NCBI GenBank assembly: GCA_038087015.1
Contig: JASBNA010000001.1
Span: forward strand, 434,001 to 498,000
DNA: 64,000 nt
Reading direction: 5' to 3'
Source: Cerrena zonata
Taxonomy: Eukaryota; Basidiomycota; Agaricomycetes; Polyporales; Cerrenaceae
Shown here: positions 24,140 through 33,833 of the stretch, piece by piece
How positions within the stretch are numbered: position 1 is the first letter of the stretch
How the letters are laid out: each line of letters opens with the position of its first letter
The notes under the pieces: model-generated
What the model was told of the DNA's origin: nothing
Database searches by the model: none
The model's input: the letters and a program-made list of their open reading frames with translations, nothing else
Position numbers and translations under genes: made by a program

Positions 24140-25131
24140 CTAGTTGGGCACCTTCAGACCGGCCTGGACAGCAGGACGAGCCTCAATTCTGGAGATCCAT
24201 GCACGGATGTTAGGGAATGGCTCAAGATCAACGCCTGTTCGTGGAGCAATTCGGAGCCAGGGGAAAGCTTTGATGTCTGCAATGCCGTATTTGTCACCGG
24301 CGAGGTACTCGTGCTTGCCTAACTGTGTTTCCAAAACCGAGAAAAGACGCTTTGTCTCGTTCAAGTAACGGTTGATGGCGTAGGGACTAAATACGACCGG
24401 TCAACATGGGTTCGTTTGCATATGACCAATATTTGGCACTCACATTTTCTCAGGTGCGTAAAGGTTGAAGTGGTTTGCTTGACCTTGCATAGGTCCAACA
24501 CCTCCATGCTATATATGTATACGTCAGTAACAGGCCTACGCAGGAAAATGAACAATTTTCACAGTGAAGAAGATCCAGCCTTGTTCCTCAGCCCACTTGT
24601 CCGTCTCGGTTGCGGGGTCTCTGGAGAACTTACGCTCCTTGTCAAAGACTTGGGCGAGGTATCCAAGGATAGCCGAAGTCTCGAAGACCGGAGTAGAGTT
24701 GTGTGTAATGGCGGGGATACGTCCGTTGGGGTTGATTTCCAAGAACCATGGAGACTTTACTTGGTTGTGTACCTTTCCGATGTCAGCATCGCTGATGCTC
24801 ATTTTGACCCAGCTGAAAGAATCACAACGGTCAGGCAAGTGTCATGGAACACGATGTTAAGGGACTATACTCGTAGTCCGCGGTGTTGCCGTATGCAGTC
24901 TACCGATAATCATTAACCAACGGAGTTCTCAGGAGTATTGATTTATAATACCTTGAGCTCCTCGAGAAAGATTGAGATAGGGAAGCCATTTGGTGTTCCG
25001 GCAGTGTACAACACGACGGACTTGCCAGCAGATGGTTGAGTGGCCATTTTCCTATAGGTTGTTCTGAGTGTGGAGGTTGTTGAGTGTCCTGAGAACAGGC
25101 GAGTCGAGAGACGAGATATTATAGAGTGCAT
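24140..25131 (-). CDS. Glutathione S-transferase, Ure2-like
   Basis: The minus-strand exons give a cytosolic-type glutathione transferase of the Ure2p-like group. The thioredoxin-like N-terminal half has VVLYTAGTPNGFPISIFLEE, then SPWFLEINPNGRIPAI and TPVFETSAILGYLAQVFD (the glutathione-binding Pro and Glu-Ser). The helical half has GPMQGQANHFNLYAPEKIP, KHEYLAGDKYGIADIKAFPW (N-capping/hydrophobic-staple region) and a final GLKVPN. Introns are short. Two in-frame starts exist: the ATG at 25047 (strong context, AAAATGG) gives the canonical cytosolic form. The ATG at 25131 adds 28 residues rich in Arg and Ser with no acidic residue, which looks like a mitochondrial presequence. Expected role: conjugation or reduction of electrophiles with glutathione. 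Confidence 0.9.
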
Positions 25132-25995
25132 CTAGTTCAGTAGTCGCGATGGATCTTTTATATGGCGTCATAGACGATGAACATTGTACCCATGACAAAG
25201 AACAGTTCTTTAGGTAGAAGAGCAGTCTGACTAAGAGTATGTGAACGACCCTCGGCGATGGCCTTGCATCCGTACTTAGCACTCGATGGCGGAAGTTCTA
25301 CGTTATTCTTGTTCAATGACCTTATTCAGCAACTCATTAGAAAGTCGAGACGGAATGTGGGTCACTAAGCTGCATGAACAGCCCATTTGATTCCTCCCGT
25401 CTGTTTTATTCAGCAATCTCTAGATGTGGAGGTGCGTGTCCTGTATCATTTGACATATGATGTAGTATTCATATTACGACAGGATCATATATAACTAATT
25501 ATACCTTGGCACTCAGAGGCAACCCAGTGTATTTAACCAAGTATTGGCAACCATTCCATGACGATACTAGAAGTGGACAATGCTTTGATATCCCTACAAA
25601 AGGCTCCAATAAATGAACAGCATGTCGTCATAAGTCTTTTCGCTCTCGAGCTTGTAGCAAGTATTCGGAGTATTGACGTGTCGGGGTCTGGGATCAAAAT
25701 GTCGACCCAACTCAGGTTTATTGGAAATTCAGTATCTTGCATGCGCGCCACAGGCACGACTTGTGGTGTACTTGGACAAGGTAGCCACACCTGGCGGGTT
25801 CATACTCCTTCAACCCAATCCACAATGATCAGTTGGAGTAAAGTGACGTTACCTGTCTTAACTATAAAATACCCATCTTCACGATGCCACAGTTCTTCAC
25901 TCTATTCGACAGTTTAACTGACACCTTCAGACCCACCTCACACATACAACTTCTCCCACATTAAATAACCACATCAAGAACAACATCTTCACGAA
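25132..25995. other. Divergent intergenic region
   Basis: About 860 bases between the GST start (-) and the Con-6 gene (+). Short frames on both strands are not convincing. The last 135 bases hold a TATA element and leader for the Con-6 gene. Confidence 0.45.
25861..25870 (+). promoter_or_regulatory. TATA box of the Con-6 gene
   Basis: CTATAAAATA lies about 130 bases upstream of the ATG at 25996 and is followed by a C/T/A-rich leader, as in strongly inducible fungal genes. Stress or development control would fit the Con-6 family, but is inference. Confidence 0.55.
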
Positions 25996-26462
25996 ATGCC
26001 TCTTTTCGGAACCAGACGTCAAGGTCACACGACCTCCCTTTCCACTTCCCGTCGAGGGCGTTCTCATCGAACACGCTTCGGCAGGAAGGATCCAGACCGC
26101 GTAGCAGGAGGTTACAGTGAGTACCTTTCTCTCCTGACCTCAATTCCTTCTGTCTGTAGACGGGTCTTCTAACCACCGTGATTCTGTGTTCACAGAAGCA
26201 GCTCTTTCCAACCCAAATACGACCAGGTCTGGACGTAAACACGCGAAGCGCGAGCTTGGAGTTATGGTAAGCGGTTTCCTCCTGAGGTTATTGCTGAGTA
26301 TTCACATGGTGCGATTCTATGTAGGGTCGTAGCGGAGAGACGAAAGTCCCACTCATGACCAAGATTAAACGTACACTCGGGATCCGCAGTACACCCCGTC
26401 GAGAGAGGGTGCGCACTAATACCCGTCGTCACTTCTGGAGTCGCCGGGGAGCTACGTATTAG
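25996..26462 (+). CDS. Con-6 family small protein with basic extensions
   Basis: Three exons, 25996-26116, 26196-26266 and 26325-26462, give 109 residues. The centre carries the conidiation protein 6 signature: DPDRVAGGYKAALSNPNTTR, then GRKHAKRELGVMG. Con-6 was first described as an abundant Neurospora conidiation-specific protein, and homologues are stress or development induced; the biochemical role is unknown. The typical family motif appears once. Unlike Neurospora Con-6 it is embedded in very basic flanks (STSRRGRSHRTRFGRK before, KIKRTLGIRSTPRERVRTNT after), giving a high Arg content and possible nucleic-acid or phospholipid binding. A TATA box upstream supports inducible expression. 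Confidence 0.82.
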
Positions 26463-26865
26463 TCTGAAGAGGCTTAAGGATTTGCGCTACGAGTCTCAAC
26501 ATTAACACGGGATACCAGAGATAATGATACCTATATTCATAGTAATTTAAATACACGCCATTATTCTTGCAAACCGTTTGCGAGGTCATGAAAGATATGT
26601 GACATATATTGGCATACGTGAATCAAGCAAATATATAATATAGTACACGAGTGGTGTTATAGGGCCGCGGTGTAGTGAATCAGTTAAAAAGAATAAAGAT
26701 GCTTCGTGAATGATGTCAAGTGATGTGGCAAGTCGTCTGGGGGTCGTGTCGAGTTATACAACGGTGGCTATTAGTACACCTTCCAAGTGCCCTTTTGCGC
26801 CGCGAAATGAAAAATCCAATGATCGTCCGTAGAAAGGAGCTGCGAGAAGTGAGGCAGCCTCACAC

Positions 26866-27818
26866 TCAACTCGTGGAGAGCACAGGTTGCCACACGCCAG
26901 GTGAGTGCTCCTCCAAGTGGTACAACATAACTCGGTCCCATGAGATTGGGATCATGTTAGGCCTGTCATGGTAAGAAAGAAAGAATGGAAAAGGGGGGCG
27001 AGGATAGTCAGAATGGGGTCACAGAGTTCAAGGTTTGAGGACATGCACATACCTGAAGGAAGTGGACACATGCACGAGCGATTCGACGTGCCACTGTTTG
27101 CAATTGATACGACCTTCGTAGGTATCCACGGGAATTTCATATGTCATAGAGGTATACCCCGTCCACTAGGAAGGAAAGTCAGTCATGTGTGTTTCCGAAA
27201 CAACATACACGTTGAAGGAGGGTTAGCCACTTACCCTGATCTTCAGAATGATCTTCCCTCGATGATCAACACCGAGGTCATGGTAGGTGTACGAATCGTT
27301 TCCAGACAAGCGAACATTCGACATGGCTTCACCGAGAGTGATGCCACTCCGGAAGCCACCCTTGCGTTTGAACTTGACGATCGTCGAGCTATATCGTCTG
27401 TGGTGGCTGTCGAGACGAGGACGGGAACGGTGAGATACCGACGAATATCGTCGTTGTCTCATTCCAGGAGCGGAATACGGAGTAGCATACCCAGAATCTG
27501 GGTAGTATTCGTTGTAGTCATCGTGATCTGTCAAGGTCGAATCAATTTCTGAGAGATACGGTGTGACGAATACTCACGATAACCACCAGCGTATTGACTA
27601 GCTGTGCGTTGAGGATTGTAAATGGGGTAGCTTGGCTGAGGATAGTTCTAGACCATATCAGCACACCATTGACAACGATTACAGAAGGGTCCACGTACCT
27701 CGCCGTATGCACCGACGGTTAATGGGTCATGGTAGGCGGCCGAGTAGTCCCCGTTATAGGTACTGTACTGACGGGGGAATGCCACCTGGTTGTAGGTATC
27801 GTAGGCAGCGTATGCCAT
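26866..27818 (-). CDS. Uncharacterised basidiomycete protein, Tyr-rich N-terminus
   Basis: Five exons, 27818-27699, 27647-27578, 27527-27235, 27165-27053 and 26962-26866, give 230 residues. The first 80 residues are low complexity and rich in Tyr, Ala and Pro (MAYAAYDTYNQVAFPRQYST). A conserved-looking core follows: KFKRKGGFRSGITLGEAMSN, VRLSGNDSYTYHDLGVDHRG, KIILKIRWTGYTSMTYEIPVD, and a C-terminal IPISWDRVMLYHLEEHSPGV. I recall similar basidiomycete proteins of unknown function. Inside exon 4 the other frame reads LQTVARRIARACVHFLQ, a good amphipathic helix and a better continuation. One missing T (27102-27103) and one extra C (26960-26961) would produce it while keeping the ends in phase. 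The translation of this 50-residue piece is therefore uncertain. Confidence 0.75.
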
Positions 27819-29633
27819 GGCGGGCTGGAGGTGGGTTGGTCTTGAGGGTGGCACTTAGTGGCTGAGGTAGAGGCAGATGGGGACGCGAGGGAAAGGGGGA
27901 TGGGACACCCCAGCAGTCTTATATGTCTACTCAGGATAGATGGGAGTGGCTGCTCAGTCGGAGCAACCTAGGCGAGGGAATGAATGCCACGAGGCAAGCT
28001 TTCAAACTTCAACGAGCGGCGCGATACCAGAAGGAGTGCATCAAGAAAAATAGGTTCAATTGAAAACTAATTCACGAGCAGAGTGAAGAAGGATGCATTG
28101 CGCATGTTGGTTTCCTGAGTAAATATGACGCTGACTTAGGGTTTTTGCTTCCCCTGGACCCATCCTCCCCCATTCGTAGGTTTAACCCGAGAACGTTCGA
28201 GTGCTCAAGCAGCAAATATAACAAATTCCTTGATGCTTGATGTAACTTTAGTACACACTGCAACCTGTATGCACGTACGCTAGCTCATGTTGGGTCACGT
28301 CCCGAAGAAGTCCAAGGAGCACCAAATGCCATGTCACGGTATTACTTGTGCCACAACCAATGTCGTAGTCACCGGAGATGAGCCGGCGGATTGATGGGGT
28401 GATAGAGAGCGTTGCTTGCTGAGAATCACATCCCGCTACTGAATGCCTTGAGGACAGCACGCTTGAAAGAATTTTGGAGAAGCTCAAGATCGTAGAAGGC
28501 CGGTGATCTCTTGGAAAGTAAATCGGGCACTGCAAGCGACAAGATTGGATAGAAATGATGCTGCCTAAGATTCCGACAAGCACGAAGTCAAAGACACTAG
28601 CCCAGAAATGAAATGCCTCGTACGCGTTACGACCTGAATGATTGAGATACTTAAGAATTGATGCATACCGCTGCCTCATGGTTATTTGACGGCGAGCGAA
28701 ATTGTTGAATTAGAGCGGATTATGACAGAACTTTGTAGACTGAAGCTGAAGATATTGGGTTACGTCAAACATATCTTTGCGAGGGTATGTTTGAGGGGTT
28801 ACGGGCTGTATCTCCGGGCCTGGCGGACAGAGAGAGCGGCGGATAGGAGAAACCCAAGACAACCTGACTTCAGCCACTTGCGTCAAGTCTGATGGTGGAG
28901 GTTTCGAAGCTCGAGAAGATACTTGATCATGGATGTTGAAGTAATAGAAGTCCCAGAAGATGGCAGAGCATGTCGTTAAAACGCTATTCAATTTGAATGT
29001 GGGCTGTAACGGGTACTGAATGAGCAGAGGAGATAAGTCGACAAAGGGTACGCTATCGCATTCTAGAGCTGAGTCACTTACCGTTCTAACTCGGGATCTG
29101 CGCAAGGCGATACTTGTAGTTGCAATCGATCTAGGAACAAGCTGAGCAGTTCTCAGATGAAGAGAGTAAGATAGGAAATGGTCGACTTTGGATGACCTAT
29201 GTATATCAAGATGAAGAGATTACAGGGCCGGGTGGACGTGAGAGCGAGGATAGTGCAATTGCAATACTGGCAGCATCATGGCTCACTTCATACGTTGCAG
29301 GAGTTGGCATGCTAGGTTTTCGAATGGACGATGGAACAGAACCGTGTCGCGTTTCTGGGCCTGTCTGCATTATGTTCATAACTAAGTTGTTGAGGACGAT
29401 CGGCGTCTCGGCAATCACACTACGCTTGCAGTCAAATTTAGTCTCCGTGGCCGACCATACCGACCCATCTCCATCGCATGTCCGGAAGATTCAGCAAACC
29501 TTTGTCCTTGAGTCCGGTAACGATTGACGTCAACGTCGAATGCCTCTTTCACAGTGATGCACTCTGTATTACATTTCATCGTCAAGAATAACATATACGA
29601 GCGCAGGATATGCGTGGAGAAAACTGATCATCT
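27819..29633. other. Region with fragmentary minus-strand frames
   Basis: About 1.8 kb. The first 250 bases are the promoter of the gene at 27818. Between 28250 and 29420 the minus strand has three open frames. One has a hydrophobic piece (FHFWASVFDFVLVGILGSII) with a different frame just after it reading VPDLLSKRSPAFYDLELLQN. Another reads TPIVLNNLVMNIMQTGP, followed by a Ser/Pro tail. I could not join them with splice signals into one gene. They may be pieces of an unrecognised or decayed membrane protein gene. Nothing else was seen. Confidence 0.35.
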
Positions 29634-30472
29634 TCATATCCCTAAAACTTGCTTGAACGCTTCATAGCAAGACAAGATCTGATGTCTGTTATCAAGAGGC
29701 TTCATTCCTTCGCTATGCCTACGATTTGGGCGCGGGACCGGGGGCACACAGTATGAAATGCAAGTAGCATTGCGGGGATATGTACCATGAGCAATACGTG
29801 TACACAGGTTTTTTGTGACGGGGATTTTGAAGAACGTGGGTGATGTACCCACCATGATAATTCCAGGTATAACCTAGAAATTATTACTTGCGTGAGACAA
29901 GAATATAAGTTGACATGACTAACCTGCTCCGTCAAGCAATATAGTCCTGCTGCCATCCTGTTCTTATTGTTTTCCGCGAATGCAGCCACAGCTTCTGCGA
30001 CAAGCTGCGCCCTTGTATCTACAGGTCTCCGATCCTCTGAACGTTTATCTTCCTTGACCAGGAGTAGGATATTATTCTGAGAGCGATCAACAAGACAGAC
30101 ATCAGTCTCCACCTGTCTCAATTCGCCGCAAATGAGAAGCGCAAGATTCTTCCGAGTACATGCCAAACGGTCTCGGCGAACATAGCCTAACACCTTGAAG
30201 AGCTCAACTACAAAGTCACTGACGGCACCTTTACTGCCGTGTGGGCTCATAGCGAGATCGAGGAGGTTGATAAGTTCTACATTACGGTCCTTTTGCATGG
30301 CCTGCGCATCGACGGTGGCAAGCAATTCTTTGTCTACGAGCGGAGGTGTGAATGCTAGGTTAATACCAAAGAACACGCCAGGCTCCTCTGGGAAGAATTC
30401 GATATGATATGCATCTAAGTCAGTTTGTGTCCAGTCACTGCCAGACTTGGCAGAACGGATGAGATTAGCCAT
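29634..30472 (-). CDS. PD-(D/E)XK nuclease-like protein, basidiomycete family
   Basis: Two exons, 30472-29924 and 29873-29634, encode 262 residues from MANLIRSAKSGSDWTQTDLD. I recall many similar uncharacterised proteins in mushrooms. The sequence shows a helix (AVSDFVVELFKVLGYV, residues 83-98), then strand RKNLALLICGEL. Next comes TDVCLVD with Asp124, about 16 residues later LLLVKEDKR with Glu141 and Lys143, and then a helix with AQLVAEAVAAF (Gln156). Asp...Glu-X-Lys on two neighbouring strands, preceded by a Glu-containing helix, is the signature of PD-(D/E)XK nucleases. The second half (VIPGIIMVGTSPTFFKIPVT, SEGMKPLDNRHQILSCYEAF) resembles the beta-strand and helix tail of the same family members. 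The nuclease assignment is my inference from the motif; the target is unknown. Confidence 0.7.
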
Positions 30473-30680
30473 GATGTATGATGGTCCAAGCAAAGGTACT
30501 CATTGCGAATTGCGAATTGTCATGTTCAGACTCCGCAGATGCCGCAGTGACTACCGAGATAATTTAGGAACACCCTGCTTACTCACACCAAGTTACCTTC
30601 AAAGTCTCACTAGCGATAACCGGTATCAGTGAGCTACCACCTTCGCGTATCCCACCCATAGTCACTCGTTCCGTGTTATC

Positions 30681-32289
30681 ATGCCTCCCTACTACAAACC
30701 CCTCGCCACCAGCGAAGAGGACGAAGAAAGCCAGACTTTCAAATCCCGTCTCTCCCGCTTGAGACCCACTTCAAGCACCAAGAGTGTCCTCTTTGGCATC
30801 GTCGCTACAGCCGCAGTCATGTATGCGCTCTATCTCGGTTCCAGGAGCGTCCTTCGCTCCTTGCCTAAATACCACCATGGCATGCGTCCCGGATGTGGAC
30901 TCCATGGTCATCATCGTAACTTGACTTCGTTGCCGAGTCATTATACGTTACCCTCAGGAGATAAGATCCCCTCTGTTGCACTTGGTACTGTAAATATCTT
31001 TTGAACTCTGGGTTACGGTTGTATTGAATTTGGGTGTATTGTATGTGCATTTATTGTTGCATTTATTGATATATAGGTGTTTGGCAGGCTGGTAAAGGCG
31101 AAGTCGGAGCTGCTGTTGAGACTGCACTCAAGGTTGGCTACAGGCACATTGACGGTGCTTGGATTTATGGCGTACGTCCAGGATGATATTGCGTCATGAC
31201 TATATGCGCTAACCTTTTCGCACAATCATTGCATATATGGTGGCCATCGTTGTGTGTTGTGTGTATAGAACGAAGAAGAGGTCGGACAAGCTATCAAAGC
31301 CAGTGGTGTTTCTCGTGACGAGCTCTGGTTGACCTCTAAGCTTTGGAACACTTTCCATGCACCCGAGGACATTGAACCTGCTCTTGATGAAACCCTCAGC
31401 AAGCTTGATACCGAATATCTAGATCTTTACCTCATTCACTGGTTAGTTAGCCCTCGCTTCTTAGAAATGATGTCTAATTTACTTCTCCCGCTTGATAGGC
31501 CTATCGCTTTCAAGAAGGGCTCGAACAACGTCTTGGATAAGGTCCTCACTGCTAACCCCTACCCAACCTGGCAGAAACTCGAAGAACTCGTCGACAAGGG
31601 CAAGATTCGCAACATCGGTATCAGCAAGTAAGTCTCGACCTTCTCAAAGCTCATCTAGATGGCCTCTTACAGATCCCCCTCGACTACAGCTTCAACATTC
31701 CTAGGATCAAGAACCTCACCGGTAACCCCCTCAAGCACAAACCTGCCGTGAACCAAGTCGAGCTCAACTATTTCAACCCCCAACCCGAACTCCTCCAATG
31801 GGCCAAGGAGAATGACTTGGTGCTTGAAGCTTACTCCCCTCTCGGAAGTAACAGACAAGTCAAGGAAGCGCTTAATGTTCCTGAGGTGAAGGCGATTGCC
31901 CACAAGTTGGGTATCACCCCTGCACAAGTGTTGATCTCGTGGCACGTTCAACGAGGAGTAAGTGGATCTTGTATTTCATTCATTTTTGGTATATTGATTT
32001 GAGGTGATATGTGCTATTAGACCGTTGTCCTCCCAAAGAGTGTCACCCCGTCCCGCGTTGAGGAGAATCTCAAAGGTGCGTTGAACACGCTTTGCGGCTC
32101 AGAGCGATCGATTATGAAGTAATTGTGTGTTGACGTCATATATTTCTTTTCGTAGTTGTTTCGCTCCCCAAGCATCTCTTCGAGAAGCTCGAGGAGGCCG
32201 CCACCTCTCATTCCCCTCAGCGTGTCGTGAACCCCTCCAAGGGCTGGGGTCTCGATTTCGATGTCTTTGATGACGAATGGCCTTTCTAG
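30681..32289 (+). CDS. Aldo/keto reductase with N-terminal membrane anchor
   Basis: Seven exons, 30681-30984, 31077-31171, 31269-31441, 31499-31627, 31690-31957, 32021-32075 and 32156-32289, give 385 residues. From about residue 95 it is a typical NADPH-dependent aldo/keto reductase: [35 protein letters not shown] (active-site Asp and Tyr), TSKLW (Lys), [12 protein letters not shown] (His), [34 protein letters not shown] and [15 protein letters not shown] (cofactor site). The first 90 residues are unusual: a charged, Ser-rich start, then a hydrophobic segment [20 protein letters not shown] (about residues 34-53) and a His-rich linker. This predicts a type II anchor with the catalytic domain on the lumenal or outer side, or a signal-anchored form in an organelle membrane. 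The substrate is unknown. Confidence 0.9.
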
Positions 32290-32516
32290 TCCGTTCTAAC
32301 TATTCGAGTGTGTTTTGTTGAGTTTTGTATGTTGTAAAAATGTGCGGCGTATGATCAGCGGGTCGCGGCATTGGTAGCTGAAGATAAATCAGAATGAATT
32401 ATGCTCGAGACGTATGGTAGAACTTCTGCGTATCGTACAGCTAACAAAAACAAAAACATCACTGATACACTTTTACTCCATCCGTGGTATGTGAAAAAAA
32501 AAGAATAACCCCGACC

Positions 32517-33243
32517 TCACGCAGGCGCACCTGCGGGTCCCATTGCTGGCGCAGCACCAGCCACCGGGGCGGTGGCATGCATTTTCTCATTGGCTACCAT
32601 GTCGACTCCTTGTCCGCCAACATCTAGAGATCCGGCACGGGATGCAGCTTGTGCATGGATCTGTGAGAGCTTCATTTCGCGTTGTTGCTGTGGTGTTAAA
32701 TGAGGTGGGTCGAGACAAGTCGACCGACTTGTGATTCGAAAGACGTACCTCGTTTGCTTCTTTACGATGCTGCCATTCCTCCACAGTTGCCTTTCGTTTC
32801 TGAAGATCATGGGCCAGTCGCTCTTCGTGCTGTTGCTTCAGCTAGATCGCATCAGGATGTAAATGTTAGGAAGATGATGCTGCAAGCAAGTAGACGGCTT
32901 ACCGCGACGTTCTTCTCGGCAGTCCGCTGATTCTCAAGCTGCGCCTCGTGGTCATGATGTGCTCTGTTAAGAGCTGTGGCGGCTTTGTGTTCTTTCTTGA
33001 TTGCTTTATCAAGATTGTGTTGGGCCTTATCCGCAGTCTACATAGTACCGGCGTGTTAGCATCTATAGATGTGCACAAAGGAACGAGAGTCGTGAGCTCT
33101 ATCTGGAATACCTTGATGCTCTTGTTGTGAGTCGACTCGGCACTGGAAAGATCCTTGACGGCGTGGTCGAGATTCTTCTGGTCGGCACGCGCCTCGTTAG
33201 CGATGCGTTTCTCGAACTGCCGAATGGTGGGATCTTGGGACAT
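32517..33243 (-). CDS. Small coiled-coil protein
   Basis: Four exons, 33243-33112, 33037-32903, 32841-32749 and 32687-32517, give 176 residues. Nearly the whole protein is charged helix with heptad spacing (RQFEKRIANEARADQKNLDH, ENQRTAEKNVALKQQHEERL, RKATVEEWQHRKEANEQQRE). It ends in an Ala/Pro/Gly-rich tail (APVAGAAPAMGPAGAPA). I do not recognise a named family. A structural or adaptor role would be expected of such a helical rod. Spacing to the neighbouring AKR gene is short (the two 3' ends are 228 bases apart). Confidence 0.75.
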
Positions 33244-33833
33244 GTTGTCTGATTTGGATGTAAAATCCAGACAAGATGGCATGATAATGAGTAGGATACT
33301 TGGCGAGAGAGGGTATGACTAACGATTTATAGACTGAGAGTGAGAGGATTGTCGACGTCGACGTGGCTCTCGGTGCCCCCTTGGAGCAAGCTTAACAGAC
33401 GTCGAACCAGGTCGCTTGCCTAATGCGGCCGCGATCGAGACTTTCACGGTGATAAGTATGACGTCATATGGCTGTAACGGCGGGGAGCAAAAAGTTGAGT
33501 AACGAAGGAGGGCGAAAAGAAAAAGGGTTAGGGGTGGGAACCGTCTTGGAGTCGGAGACTTTGTTGTGGCGAAATCAAAAGAGGGTGAGTACGGCATACC
33601 AAGCAAATGCTGGCATATCCAGCGAAACTCTGCCCGTAAATCCATCTTTTCCTCCTCTCTGCTCTCATCCTACGCTCGTTCGCTGCTTTTTCACATTTGC
33701 TTCATCTAACCTCACCGACTTTCACTTCCGAGTCAATTTCCAACACGTGTTGGGCGCGGCAAGGAGCATCATTAGCACGAGAATCTCAGATAGCATTTCA
33801 TTATAATTATCAGCCTATCATTAGCCACTGGTC

